Shown here: piece by piece, positions 1 through 11,639 of the stretch
How the letters are laid out: each line of letters starts with the position of its first letter
How positions within the stretch are numbered: position 1 is the first letter of the stretch
From: Haliotis asinina
Lineage: Eukaryota; Mollusca; Gastropoda; Lepetellida; Haliotidae
Assembly (NCBI RefSeq): GCF_037392515.1
Contig: NC_090290.1
Span: forward strand, 55,006,753-55,070,752
Reading direction: 5' to 3'
DNA length: 64,000 nucleotides
The notes under the pieces: model-generated
The model's database searches: none
What the model saw: only the letters and a program-made list of their open reading frames with translations
What the model was told of the DNA's origin: nothing
Program-made: the position numbers and the translations under genes

Positions 1-545
1 GACGACCTTTAAGGGTGCATCAAACATTACGTGTTTGTCTTTTGTAAATTGAAAATTAATAATATCTCGTAAAGAACGCCTCTGGTAGGCCAATGGCGCC
101 ATGACACGTAGGCTCAGTTCAGCATAATCTTTAGAGCATATACCCCTCATTTACCCAAATTTATTCTCTGAATACTCAGACTCAGCGTAGCTTGTGATCT
201 GAATTATTGATTGCTAAGTGCACGGGATTAGTTGCGTCATACCTTTCTATATCTCTTTACAGACTCGATGATTATAAACTGCAACACTTTTATTCACCAA
301 AATAATTCATATAAGCAGACGTTTTCAATAAAAGTGATTAAAGCTCCCATAATAGAACATGTGTTTGCTAACGAATGCAACCGTATCCCGCGCTATCGGT
401 ATCATCCGTCAGAAACACACGCAAAGGCAGAACAATCAAAGGAATATCAATTGCCTCTCTAAATTGGGCATTGCCTCTCATACTGATCGATACTCCTGAA
501 GCAACAGTAACTTCAAACACATGCTATCAATGATTCATCTCCAGC
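1..545. other. intergenic, nothing recognised
   Basis: Unique-looking AT-rich sequence downstream (in the minus-strand sense) of the first channel gene. The 76-codon plus-strand frame at 232-462 has no recognisable domain or splice context, and I do not call it. Confidence 0.5.
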
Positions 546-789
546 AGCCCGTCATCCGTGTGGGACTTGGCCTTCTCCACCCATGCGAGTCGTATAAACT
601 CGACTAACGGGATCGGATTGTCAGACTCGGTGACTTGGCTGACACATGTCATTGGTTCCTCGTAGAGTAGTTTGATGTTGTTGATCACTGGGTTGTTTGG
701 TCCAGACTCGATTATTTACAGACTGCCGCCATATAGCTGGAACATTGCTTAGTGCGGCGCAAAACCCAACTCACTCCCTCATTCATTAC
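546..789 (+). repeat. tRNA-type SINE, family C
   Basis: The sequence contains CTCGACTAACGGGATCGG, then TCACTGGGTTGTTTGGTCCAGACTCGA, then GCCATATAGCTGGAACATTGC, and ends in AACTCACTCCCTCATTCATT. The same ordered blocks recur at 14110-14265, 43735-43945 and, inverted, near 59770-59895, so this is a dispersed family. The 3' tail of short CTCA repeats and the CCATATAGCTGGAATATTGC block are what I know as the common abalone SINE tail. It stops close to the 3' end of the channel gene at 790. Confidence 0.75.
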
Positions 790-2022
790 CTAGTAATATA
801 AGTTCAATCCAATGTAAATCAATGTTGCTGGAATTCCCAAAAATAAGGGAATACACAACAACCAGAAGAAACACAGATCCACAGCTTTGCTGACCCGTTG
901 CCATGTGACGGGGGGAGCAGAAGGTTTGGCCGAAAGCTCCTGTAACTGTCCCGATTCCTCGGTTGGAGGGTTTTCGCGGATTCTACACCGCCCGGCTGCA
1001 TCTACCGTTTCAACCCAAACTGTGAAACGCTGTAATGTTTTACTAATGGGCCTCGAGTCGCTCCGCCCGCAGAACCGGACGCTGAAGATGCTGACGATGA
1101 CAAATACTGCAGACATTGTAAGTGTGAGTCCAAGGAAGATGACAAAGGCTGAGATGCCGTGCGAGCTCTGTGGTACCATGTCTGTCAGAAATCCCATGTA
1201 GACGCCGTATGACAGTGGAATTGTGATAGCAAACGATATCTTTTCTCCAGAATCTGCAGGAATTAGAAACACAAACGTCCCAAGGACAGACAGAATTAAC
1301 ACAGGGAGGATGAAGTTGAACACAAAATTTACCGGGCGTCTCTCCAGGGTGAGGGTTATGATCACATGTGATGTTGGCTTGTTGTCAAAGGTCTTTTCCT
1401 TTGATGTGATTGATGTTGGTTTCAGATTCCACTGACCGCCAATGCTTGAACTGGAGGTACCTGCCTCTGACTGCCTGGCTTTCAGAGTTACCTCTGACGT
1501 GGAATATGACCACACCACTGCCTCAATGGAACACGAGAGACTATCAAATGGATACACCGTGACGTCTGTCTCACAATGCAGGTAGAATATGTCTCCTGGC
1601 ACCCACTTCACGCTTCCATTAGAAAATACCTGCAGAGAAACAAAATCTCCTCCAAGGCGATCAAGCTGTTGGAAGGAGTTGGCCACAACAATATCAGGCT
1701 TCCAGACGTAGCTATCTGGAGGTCTGATGAACTCAAGTCCGTCATACATCTCCGAATTCCAGGTTAGAAACTGATCCTTCCATGACACGGTAAACCAGCC
1801 TGTGCATACGAGCTGTTGTTGAGATTCAATGTATTGGCTTACAGTCCGTAAATGAAAGTCAAATTCAACTGTAATTGTGTCCGATTTGTTGTAGATGGGC
1901 CTTTCGTATGGGTTGTTGTTCCAGATGATGTCATTGTAGAGGCGGGATTCACCCGTGGAATACCTGTGTGATTCAACCGAGACAAAACCAACAACCAGAA
2001 TATATATGGGAAGGATCAACAT
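790..2022 (-). CDS. Cys-loop ligand-gated ion channel subunit (nicotinic receptor type), copy 1
   Basis: This is predicted to be a pentameric ligand-gated channel subunit in the plasma membrane. The frame is open to 2175, but I start at the ATG at 2022 (410 aa): it aligns with the first ATG of both paralogues, shares the context CAGCCATGTTG, and opens a signal peptide (about residues 1-17). The Cys-loop runs C150 to C164 with 13 residues between, including YPFDS. The loop A signature VWKPDIVVAN is at 107-115. M1 is ~231-254, M2 ~262-284, M3 ~291-314, M4 ~382-405. GEK just before M2 is the cation-selective signature. There is no vicinal Cys pair in loop C, so it is non-alpha-like. The M3-M4 loop is only ~65 residues, short for the family. 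The CDS is intronless. Neighbour 3' sequence is a SINE. The ligand cannot be told from sequence. Confidence 0.92.
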   Translation of the reverse strand: MLILPIYILVVGFVSVESHRYSTGESRLYNDIIWNNNPYERPIYNKSDTITVEFDFHLRTVSQYIESQQQLVCTGWFTVSWKDQFLTWNSEMYDGLEFIRPPDSYVWKPDIVVANSFQQLDRLGGDFVSLQVFSNGSVKWVPGDIFYLHCETDVTVYPFDSLSCSIEAVVWSYSTSEVTLKARQSEAGTSSSSIGGQWNLKPTSITSKEKTFDNKPTSHVIITLTLERRPVNFVFNFILPVLILSVLGTFVFLIPADSGEKISFAITIPLSYGVYMGFLTDMVPQSSHGISAFVIFLGLTLTMSAVFVIVSIFSVRFCGRSDSRPISKTLQRFTVWVETVDAAGRCRIRENPPTEESGQLQELSAKPSAPPVTWQRVSKAVDLCFFWLLCIPLFLGIPATLIYIGLNLYY

Positions 2023-2847
2023 GGCTGCAAAAACGTATCTTGCAATGAAGAACTCTGCAGCCCCTCTCTGTAGCTTGGGCGATGATGTCGAGCTGCAATA
2101 CAGAAGAACATTTCTTTGAGATACCACAATATATGATAGCGTTACATTTGTTTGTGGACTGGTGAATGTATACAAATTCTCACTCAGTGTTAATGGAGGT
2201 TATGGTTAGAATTCGGCGATGCTTTATTTATCGACATTGTGCCATGTAACAAATACACAACGTGGGATCGGGCAATATAGACATTTAAATTCACATCATT
2301 CTATCGGGAATTCGGCGAATGTCTATAATCAATTGCATTTGCTTCCAGCTGTTAGTGATGGGAACTAATGTTTACAACACGGCAACGTTTTGATTAAATG
2401 TTAATACTTGTAATGGCACGAGTGTAGAATTATCAAGGATATCGGTTCCTGTCATACCACGTGGCACGCATTCTCTGTGGCATGTGTATCTGGCTGTATG
2501 ACATTAATTTGGTTAAACATGTTGACATAAATGACCCATGAAAATCCGATCTTCAGTAATCTACGCTTTTCCGCAAGATGGGACTAACGGGATCGGTTGG
2601 ATTATGTTTCACAGCAACGAAACAGATGAATAAATGTTTCTAGAATATTGAGGACAGTGGTTAAGTCCTTTCATGCTGGATCGCGGTTGGTCCAATATTT
2701 GTTAATCGTGTGGGCATGCGTCTGTTCGAATCCCGATTGGCCATCATGAGGATTCTTGGGTTATTAGCATGAAACTGAGTCTTCGTGCTTTACCAAATGG
2801 ATGAATATGAAAGACCTGCACACGCATCCTCGTGCTTTCCCCCAACG
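2023..2847. other. upstream region of channel copy 1
   Basis: This should hold the promoter and any 5' UTR exon. On the minus strand two acceptor-like sites precede the ATG: TTTTTGCAG ending at 2025, and TTCTTCTGTATTGCAG ending at 2093. No clear TATA box is seen. A fragment of SINE family C (GGGACTAACGGGATCGG) lies at ~2580-2600. A tRNA-like box B (TGTTCGAATCCCGAT) lies at ~2722-2736. Confidence 0.4.
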
Positions 2848-3200
2848 TGAAGTTAATGTACCTGTCACAATATCGGAAACTAATGTAACGTACATAATTT
2901 CTGAAACTAATGTAACTGGCACAATATCTGAAACCAGTATAAATGAAACAAAATCGGAAACTAATGGAACTGACATGATATCGGTAGCTAATGTAACTAA
3001 TGTATTTTTGAAAACGGAGGAAACTGACACAATGTCGGAACTGACACAATGTCGGAAACTAATATAACTGACGTACTATTGACAAGTGAGGTAACTGACA
3101 CAATATCAGAAACTACTGTAACTGACACCATGTCGGAAACTAACTTAACCGAAACAATATCGGAAACTAATGTAACTGACATAATATCTGAAACTTTTTC
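2848..3200. repeat. 27-bp minisatellite, about 13 units
   Basis: The unit GAAACTAATGTAACTGACA plus ATATCG repeats with a 27-bp period, with divergence between units and one short unit of 17 bp near 3036-3052. Because 27 is a multiple of three, the frame reads as a nine-residue repeat of the type SETNVTDTI, rich in N-x-T sites; the short unit breaks that frame. It is possibly a degenerate mucin-type exon, possibly plain satellite. Confidence 0.8.
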
Positions 3201-4684
3201 AAAGCTGTTTTAAATACAGATGTTTTGTACGTCATTGTAAGGAAACCAAGCAAAAATTATGCTTATCGAATAACACGAATAACATTTTTGCAAAGTGATA
3301 TGATGTCGATTATTAGTGTGTATTAGATAGGAATGTCTTGTGACGAGAGACCTGGCACTGTAATATTCAAAGTGAATCTCGATAACCTCAAACCGACGAT
3401 GCACGGGTCTCACACAGATAAACTCATACCCTGCGCCCCACCTTTGGGATGTAGTGATATACAAGCACAACATTGGTGTTAAATGGATCGCATGATCATG
3501 TACTCACCAATGTCCCGTAAATCACTTCAAATCATTGCCATTATGTTTGTAAATGACTAGATCCACAACATCACCTCCTACAATGGACAATGCCAAGTCA
3601 TGGCAACAGGTGAACGGTCGCATTAAACTTCCTGGTATCAACATGCACCATCACCATTCCATAATCATCTCACAGACTCTGCAGCTGAAAGCTTGGCGTG
3701 GCCATGATAACGTTCCCAGCAAAGCAGCAATGGACCATAAAACAGAAAACAAGTGGCTGTCGTGTCTCAATACTTCCGTCGTTCGTGGGCAATTTACGAG
3801 TCGAGAAACAGCAAAGTAAACATGGGTGCGGAGGCTCGGACCATCACATCATCAATAACCGTCTATTAAATCAGTTGTATTAATTGGAAAAAAACTCACA
3901 TTATCACCAAATCCACAATGCATTAGACACAACTGTGTTCAACCTGTGTGACAGACCAGGAATATTTGGGTCGAGATGGTCGCTGAAGTTGCACCAGCAG
4001 AGATCAGCACAAGTGCTATTGCCCCGCATGTAACACATAAAATTGATATAATTTTGAAATTGTTTACAGTTAAAGGAATGGGAAGCAACAATAATATTCA
4101 ACTCCACTAAATTAGAAACTTGACACCCACATTATCGGTAATAACGGTTAGGGGGTAATTTCTTGTAGTTTCCGATTGTACCAAACACACGACAATGACA
4201 AGTAGGCTTCTTGAACATAACGTAAAAAGAACCTTAGTGTAAGATGTCATAAAACGTGAAAATGAGCAATTGTTTACATTCCATATGTGGCAAGTGTTTT
4301 CTGCCTGGAAGCTGTTCACCTGTCGAGTTTCAATTATCGATTTCGGACAAGTCGCAAGGGGTAATGAGTCTGTTATTGCAAGAAGCTAAAGTAATTGCAT
4401 ATTCTCAAGTATGTATAATCCAGGCCAAAATATTATCGAAGATGTGTGACATTGTGCCTTTAATCTTAAACGGAAGGTATTTCAGGCGTATCGTGGCAGT
4501 GAGAGTTTAACAGTGATAAAACAAAGCTAAACGATATAACTATCTGCCAAGAAAGAAGAGCAAAAAAACTAGAATATCACGGTTATACTTTGGTAAGTTT
4601 GACAACCAACACGTAAACATAAAACGATCATTCTACCCGCGAAACATTGATTATGCAATGCTATTTAGAAAGTGGTCACATTTA
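3201..4684. other. no gene seen
   Basis: Both strands show only short frames (up to 88 codons) without domains, signal peptides or matching splice sites. No strong tandem repeat was seen. Confidence 0.45.
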
Positions 4685-4830
4685 ACATATGTTGTTGACT
4701 TGGCATGCTAGCTATTTGGTGCCTGATGGTGTGAATTCGAATCCCGGATGGGCTAATTTAAAAATAATAACTGGTAGAATTTGTGATTTACTGAGAAAGT
4801 GTAATCCCAAATATAACATTATCTTACATT
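4685..4830 (+). repeat. tRNA-type SINE, family B
   Basis: The tRNA-like segment ends with box B (GAATTCGAATCCCGG), followed by a body with GATTTACTGAGAAAGTGTAA and TCCCAAATATAAC. The same head-body order is seen at 4924-5065, 6640-6750 and inverted at 60445-60595. Confidence 0.65.
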
Positions 4831-4923
4831 TAACCACTTTGTAAATGGCATGGTATAATCATAGCCGTGCCAGGTAACACTTATCAGAGGGGTACACAAA
4901 GCCCGCAGTCTAGACTACAAGTT

Positions 4924-5065
4924 GTGGCTAAGCGGGTTAGGCGGCAGACTTTGCGTGGTGGTTATTAGGTGCCTGACTCTGACGGTGTGGGTTCGAATCC
5001 CGGGCTAGAATATTTATCTTTAGTAAGAAATCCCAAGTATAACATATGTTACACGCGACAAATTA
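4924..5065 (+). repeat. tRNA-type SINE, family B
   Basis: It has an A-box-like TGGCTAAGCGGG and, about 65 bases on, a B box GGGTTCGAATCCCGG, followed by a body (TTTAGTAAGAAATCCCAAGT) shared with the other family-B copies. The spacing suits a tRNA-Leu/Ser-like head. It continues directly into the non-tRNA body, so it is a SINE and not a tRNA gene. Confidence 0.7.
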
Positions 5066-5334
5066 TGAAAATGCGTCAGCAGTTGAAGGTGGATCAAATT
5101 GCTAGGTATCATGAGCAATTACAATGCGTGTACAATACAATAAGCCCATGTGAAAGTACAAGCACCAAAAATCTTAGTTGCTAAGGCAATTTACCATTAT
5201 TAGAATGCCATATATCTTTTACAAAATATATCACTCAAAACGTTTTCTTACTCAGTTATTACAATCAAACACACAAAAAAATAAATAGATCCTTTATATA
5301 TAGTTGCTATCCATAGTTGCTAATGGTAGCACAC

Positions 5335-5515
5335 TTCACTCCATTACTTCATCACAAGGGAGGTTGGTAACCTTGTCACGCCGAAGATCCGGGTTCGATT
5401 CTCCGCATGGGTACAATGTGTGAAGTACATTTCTGGTGTCCCCGCTCTGATATTATTTGAATATTGCTAAAAGCGGCGTAAAACTAAACTTGCCCACTTA
5501 CTCACTCATCAGTGC
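5335..5515 (+). repeat. tRNA-type SINE, family A
   Basis: The B box GGGTTCGATTCTCCG is followed by GTGTGAAGTACATTTCTGGTG, TGAATATTGCTAAAAGCGGC, GTAAAACTAAAC and a short CTCA-repeat tail (ACTTACTCACTCAT). It aligns block by block with 16765-16925 and, inverted, 58645-58830. Confidence 0.75.
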
Positions 5516-6639
5516 ATTTGAGCGGTATGGTAGCCTTGTGTTTAAACCGTTTTCTCGTCACGCCAATTATACACATGGACAAAGATTAAGCGCCACCCTG
5601 TATTTTTTTATCTGCTACTTTGGATACTCAGTGGTAACGAGTATCATAACGAGAACTATGTCTGTCATTGGCATCATTGGTTTGATTATGTTTGGCAACT
5701 AAACGGGCGATGACGCCGTGATGGCGACCCATTTGCCCTGCAATGGTCCTGCATGACATGCCACCATTTTTCATGCCTATCACCTGCCATCTCTCAGCGG
5801 TAGTTACCTAAGTCCTCACCTTGACTGATTTTCTCGCGTGAAAGGAGAATCTCACAACAGACCAGTGAATCCAAGTGTGTGAAACTTGATTTTCAAGATT
5901 CAGGTGTCAGGGAAATGGGGTTGCACGTGCAGATCGTTTTCCTTGTTACATCTTGACAATCTTAGGTTCAAGAATCTATGGAAGGCTAATTCAGTCATAA
6001 ACATTTATAGTTTGTATTTCTGATCTTCGGTGGTGAAATCAAGACACCATGAAAATAGTAGCGCATAATATTTGTGCATGTGTATATTATTGAATGTGTA
6101 TATAATTGTTAAAATGAGATGCAAAGCATAAGTCGCTTACTCGCTATCAGAACATTTAGTATCGATGGTATTTAATACGTCAGTATACCTTTACTCACGT
6201 GCAGTGGCATTGGGTGATACATAGAATACACCAGTGCTGACACAATAACTATTTTGGAACGAAAACGTTTTAAATTTCTTCCCAGTGAGTACAACGTTGG
6301 ATTAGATCAGCCGTTGGTTGTACCAAGGTATCTCAAGTGTCATGTTCTGTAATCATAATCTGAAAACACAGACTGTGCTACATGAACAACCAGAGCCACA
6401 TTGGTCGTTTTTTCTGCCATAGTTCCCCAAAGTCTCACCCAGCCGCGAGTGGTGAAGTCAAGGAAGAATTTAAATCTAAGACGGAATAGTAACCAGTGAC
6501 AGCTAGTTTTGTATGAGTGAGGTTTTAAACTCTGTTTTTGTATAACCAATAACAATCTGTAAAAAACATCAATCTTGCCATATCTTCAAATGAGCAACAG
6601 CAGCAATTTTGGCCGACTGACTTTGTGTACTTTGTGTAC
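5516..6639. other. no gene seen
   Basis: No domain, exon pair or repeat was recognised. The longest frames here (81 and 71 codons) show no features of real proteins. Confidence 0.45.
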
Positions 6640-6750
6640 TGACTTTGTGTCAGGTGCCTGACTCTGAGGGTACGAGTTCGAATCCCAGAATAGTCTAGAA
6701 TTTGTACTTTACTAAGAAAGTGTAATCCCACATATAACTTACAACATATA
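6640..6750 (+). repeat. tRNA-type SINE, family B
   Basis: GTGCCTGACTCTGAGGGT, then GAGTTCGAATCCCAG, then the body TTTACTAAGAAAGTGTAATCC. Only the 3' half of the tRNA-like head is recognisable. Confidence 0.65.
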
Positions 6751-7004
6751 ACTTGCGACAGCCACGCAAAGAGGTCTCAGATAGGCATGCCTAAGGGACT
6801 TGACTCTGTATGGCATCTTTCTGCGGCCTAATGACAAACGCATTGGACTTTTTGTTCCACAGAACATTGGGATGTACTCTACTGACAAAAGTGACAAGGT
6901 ACACAAGTCCAAAGTGGAACGTCGATGCAAAGCTGTTTCGTCTGTACTTCCTCAGGCTACACGAGGTGGTATAGACTGAGCAAGTTTAATCAGGTCTGGT
7001 AGAG

Positions 7005-7560
7005 TGTGAGTTACACTGTCAGTATCTCAGCCATAGCGTGACAAAAGCAATTGATGCAATAAACAGACAACACATTTTGAAGAGTAAAACCTGTCGACGA
7101 TGGACAGTAAATATACTAGAGTATCACAGATATGAATATCAAACTTGCTTGTAAAACTGAAACATTTTTATTGAACAAGAAAATACAATATGAAACACGG
7201 ACTGTAGATCGCCGACAAATTAAGATAACCATACTAGGAACCTTGGGCACTTATATCATTTATGCTACTTGCGTGGACCCAAGCTGGATTTGACCATCTC
7301 TTCAGCGATGGTAGGAAGAGACATAAAATACTACGATTAAAAAGCATGGTTGAGCGAAATTGACTTTGAAAGTTTTTGGGACTTTTGTGCCCACTCTGGA
7401 GGACAATAATTGTACGCTACCTCAACACCCTATGACTGTACAGCCACAAACAATCGCAGTTGCTGATTTATACTGCCATGTTTAAAATAGCAGTTATCTA
7501 TTTACAAAACATTAAATTATTAAATGATAATTAACTTTATAAAAAGATCCGTAACCGTTT
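7005..7560 (+). repeat. interspersed repeat, family D
   Basis: A ~0.5-kb non-coding repeat with ordered blocks: CAGTATCTCAGCCATAGCGTG, CTGTAGATCGCCGACAA, ACCATACTAGGAACC, GTGGACCCAAGCTGGATTTG, TGGAGGACAATAATTGTACG and AACAATCGCAGTTGCTG. The same blocks in the same order occur at 16083-16525 and 24603-25135. No coding frame or terminal repeats were recognised, so the class is unknown (SINE-like or MITE-like). Confidence 0.65.
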
Positions 7561-10200
7561 TGACATTGAAACATTTTCCCTTGTAATGGCAAAAATCAAT
7601 ACAGTCAAACCAGGGAGAACATGGGCACATCATCACAGTGCCTGAATTGATGTCATTGTACACTTTCCCTGAGGACTTCTTGCTCTTAGGATCTCCACAT
7701 ATGTTGACTTGGATTGGAATGCTTTACCTGTAATGCTCAGAACGTGCGATGTATGATCACTCTGTTCTTGGACTGACAAATTTGTCTTCAACAACAACTA
7801 TTTCTTCTATTTATATCTGTTGGCTTCTTTATGTCCTGACAAGGGTGAACAACAGCCAAAAGGTAGGTGCTGAGTGTTCACGAACAAATTGCTATGTAAA
7901 ATTCATATCGTATTTTTGTGTGCTTTTTGTGCCAGACTGAGTCGTGGTTGAGGACGGGGGATGCTGTTCCCTCGTGACAGAATTCATACCATGAAGATAC
8001 ATACTCAAAGCACAAAACTACATAAACTCTGGTTGATTCCTGCAAAATTGTGTTTCAGGATTCAGGTTTCTGACAGAATATTAAAATAGTCATACGTCCT
8101 GGTTTTCATAGGATTAATAATTCTGTCAAAGGAAACATCTGCGGCACTGACATAAAACCATTGTCAGAGCTGTTAGAACGTTTGCACGCCACTCTGTGAA
8201 TGCCAAAAACACATTGCGACTCTATTAAAAACATATAAACACATATTGCTATGAATGGCTGTCTCATATCATCAGTGTGACCTATTCTTTCAAACAAACA
8301 CGATTTGCAGGATCTGCCACTATGGGAGAGCTATGCACAGCAACATTACCGGAATGGCTATTAACAAAGGTACACACAATACCCAGAAGAAAAACAGATC
8401 CAGTGCCTTGCTCACTCGCTTCCAAGTTATTACTTCAGCATGTCCATTAGCCTCGCCATCATCTGACTGTTCCGTGACCTTAGCCATATGCATTGTTTTC
8501 GTCTTCCTGCGTCGCACACAGCGTTTAGCCTGTTCAACCCAGATGGTGAATCTTTGGAATGGTTTAGGAACCTGTCGTGAATTACTACGTCCCGAGATTC
8601 TGACGCTGAAGATGCTCAGGATTACGAATAGTGCAGACAGTGACAACGTGATTCCAAGGAATATGATAAAAGTGGACACCCCATCAGAGCTCTGTGGTAC
8701 CATGTCTGTCAGAAATCCCATATAGACGCCATATGAAAGAGGAATAGTGATGGCAAATGATATCTTTTCCCCAGAATCTGCTGGAATGAGAAAAACAAAC
8801 GTCCCTAAAAGGGACAGAATCATGACAGGAACCAAGAAGTTGAAGACAAAGTTGGTGGGAAGTCTTTCCAAAACAAGAGTAATTATTATGCTAGATATAT
8901 TTCTGTTGTCCAGACTTTTTTCCTTTGACTTGATAGATGTGGACGTCAAACTCCATTGTCCTCGTATGTTGGAACTAGATACTCCAGCAAGAGATTGGCG
9001 TGGTTTCAGATACACTTCTGTCACTGAGTTGGACCAGACAACCAGTTCCATAGTACACGAAAGGCTATCAAATGGGTACAGCTGAACGTCTACACTACAT
9101 GGCAGGTGAAACAGGTCACCTGGCACCCACTGCACGCGTCCATTGGAGTAAACTTTCAAAGGTACAAAATCTCCTCCAAGGCGGTCCAGTTGCTGGAATG
9201 AGTTAGCCACAACAATATCAGGCTTCCAGACGTAGCTATCTGGAGGCCTGATGAACTCAAGTCCGTCATACATCTCCGAATTCCAAGTAAGAAACTGATC
9301 CCTCCATGACACGGTAAACCAGCCTGTGCATACGAGCTGTTGTTGAGATTCAATGTATTGGCTTACAGTCCGTAGATGAAAATCAAATTCAACCGTAACA
9401 GCTTTTGATTTGTTGTATACGGGCCTTTCATATGGGTTGTTGTTCCAGATGATGTCATTGTAGAGGCGAAACTCCCCTGTGGAGTTTCTGGCTTGTGTCT
9501 CTGCAGATACATAACCGCAGACAAGAACAAACAATATTTGTGACAACATGGCTGTGAAACATCAGTGCTATACCGAGTCGGTATCGTGTTACTATGTATG
9601 AACAGCCTTACGTGGACCTCAGTGCCTCAGTTGCTCGCTTTAGGATCTTACTGAAGTACAGCAGTCTTCTTGCTTCCTGAAATATATAAAGAAGCAATGC
9701 CTAAGATTGTACTACATATTGGTCAATTTGTTGTGAAGAAGTATTTGAATAACTATTGTTATATTAATCAATAAAATGAACTGGGATGGCAAACTGACAG
9801 AACGTTTACTTGTACAGATGAAATGATTCTTTTTGTGAACAACTGGCCAATTAGAAAACAACATTTACCATATCCAAGACAATCTTAACACCAAGTCGTC
9901 GCAACAGAAAAACAGTAACATATCCAAACGTCTTTCAGAGAACTAATCTCGCTTAGTGGAGAGTCATCACGCTCGGTAACACACATTACCAGTACATTTC
10001 CAGTAACTTCCATGGTGAACCGCCATGATCCTTTGTTAACCAGTAGTCCCCGTGATGGTGTAATGTCCTATTGTCACAGTTACACTTGCGGTTAGTTTAC
10101 ATTTCCTCTGATAAAACGACAAAACACAAAAATCGACAAATAACGTGCACCCACCATAATATCACCTTCAAATCTGTTATACACAGATCGATGACGGCCA
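7440..10200. repeat. segmental duplication, channel copy 2 with flanks
   Basis: This segment corresponds to 20310-23610. The match includes non-coding flanks: GATTTATACTGCCATG with following sequence at ~7465 versus ~20326, and GAGTCATCACGCT with ATTACCAGTACA at ~9960 versus ~23405. The second copy carries extra sequence between about 22.6 and 23.4 kb. Divergence in the flanks indicates an old duplication. Confidence 0.75.
8320..9549 (-). CDS. Cys-loop ligand-gated ion channel subunit (nicotinic receptor type), copy 2
   Basis: 409 aa, predicted plasma-membrane pentameric channel subunit. Signal peptide ~1-16, mature N-terminus near ETQARNSTGE. Extracellular domain ~20-232 with WFTVSWRDQFLTWN (77-90, loop D region), VWKPDIVVAN (107-116, loop A) and Cys-loop C151-C165 (13 between). 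M1 ~233-255, GEK at 260-262, M2 ~262-284 (FAITIPLSYGVYMGFLTDMVP), M3 ~292-315, short basic M3-M4 loop (RRRKTK), M4 ~383-407. There is no vicinal cysteine pair. The start is the only ATG before a signal peptide and matches the paralogues. On the minus strand TATATTTCAG ending at 9677 and TGATGTTTCACAG just before CCATG are acceptor-like, so a 5' UTR intron is likely. It is closest to copy 3 at 21103. Confidence 0.95.
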   Translation of the reverse strand: MLSQILFVLVCGYVSAETQARNSTGEFRLYNDIIWNNNPYERPVYNKSKAVTVEFDFHLRTVSQYIESQQQLVCTGWFTVSWRDQFLTWNSEMYDGLEFIRPPDSYVWKPDIVVANSFQQLDRLGGDFVPLKVYSNGRVQWVPGDLFHLPCSVDVQLYPFDSLSCTMELVVWSNSVTEVYLKPRQSLAGVSSSNIRGQWSLTSTSIKSKEKSLDNRNISSIIITLVLERLPTNFVFNFLVPVMILSLLGTFVFLIPADSGEKISFAITIPLSYGVYMGFLTDMVPQSSDGVSTFIIFLGITLSLSALFVILSIFSVRISGRSNSRQVPKPFQRFTIWVEQAKRCVRRRKTKTMHMAKVTEQSDDGEANGHAEVITWKRVSKALDLFFFWVLCVPLLIAIPVMLLCIALP

Positions 10201-11639
10201 GCCGATGTGTAAACCTCCACTGCTTCTGGTATGGCACGTCCAGGGTGAATAACATATCAAACTACATTGAGGACCTGTCACCTCCACCATTGATCTACAC
10301 AGATGCCATTAGGACTAATGTATAATCACCACACGCAGACAGCTGGCTGGAAATCCGTTGCACAATACTGATATGATAACGAGTTGTGTGTCTCACAACA
10401 CCGGGTGTGTATTTTGTGATCTCCATGGCCCGTAGTGCTCACGTTAACTACAGTTTGACTGATCACCAGAACATGTCATCAAATATATTAATTCAATTTC
10501 CGTTAGATGCGAGTATTTGAGCAAAGCGTTGTTTTGTAACCGACCCCTGGTTCTAATCACTCAATTTCATCCAGTATTGTATTGGTAAGTCCCGTATCTG
10601 ATGCCGTGATTACTCTTGAATCTAATACCAGTCAATGTGTTTTATGGACGTCGCAATGCATATAGTCTGTTTGGCTCAAAAACGGACCGATGATTTGCAG
10701 TCTAGCTCGAACTAATAAACGTAACATACTCAATGAAACGCTGATCATAATCAGAACATCATACCAACTCTGGGGCTTTTGCTTAATATTTGTCCTTAAA
10801 ATAGAAAAAAAGTTCTTTAACAAACTATCATCAAAACTATTGACACAGTTTATTCTAGGGAAGAGTGCACAAAAAGAGACAGCACAGCACAGCACAGGTT
10901 AATGAATAAATAACTTTCTCGGATATTCAAAATGAACTGGTTACAGTCGTGCGTGCTGTATTCCACTCAACCTGGTTACATTCATGTCAAAAGAAAACAC
11001 TTCTGCATTGCCACAGCTCTATCTGCGATTTGTAGGGACGCGTTCCACGGAATACTTGACGGAAAACCCGATATGGAATCCTTTCGCATTAAGTGCACTT
11101 CCTGTTCTGCTATCTGCACTGTACTCATGATGACAACTACAGGATTAATTGTCTGATTCTCTCTCTGTCCCAAAACAATCACACGATAATGGATTGATGT
11201 CAGTTACTGTTAGTTGAATGGGCATAGAAAAGGGATTCCTAATCACACAATGGGAGCAATATATCAGTCCACATAATTCAATAATTCATAAGTATCTGTA
11301 CAGTGTGTGCAAATTATGTCCTAGTGAGCCCCCATGTGAACTATCTGATAGTGGTGATGTCAGGAACATGTTTCCAAAGGTACATGCTCTGTATGGTAAA
11401 AGTAAATTTGTCGGATATCTTTCATTTGAAATTCTCGACCGTTGTGATTATTTTAACTGATTGGGTTTAGGAATGAGTTGAAACATCAAGCCATGGACTT
11501 TGCACTCAGGGCCAAACTCAGTCCTTTGGTTCGACAATGGAACACTCAAACCACTGAGCTACCATTGAAATGAGGAGAGGTTTATTTGTGAGGGGTTGGT
11601 ATGGCTTGGTCTGCGATCAACATTTTCCGTGGCAGAGTC
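10201..11639. other. no gene seen
   Basis: Lies between duplicated segments. Short frames only (up to 87 codons on the minus strand at 10632-10895), none with recognisable features. Confidence 0.45.

Noticed and set aside
2023-2175. N-terminal extension of channel copy 1 (51 codons upstream of the chosen ATG)
   Set aside because: Neither paralogue has it; the conserved CAGCCATG start at 2022 begins the signal peptide, and an acceptor-like site lies between.
4924-5010. tRNA gene (A-box and B-box present)
   Set aside because: The tRNA-like head runs straight into a shared SINE body and recurs at several places with divergence; no convincing full cloverleaf. The same holds for 5380, 16810, 58770 and 60520.
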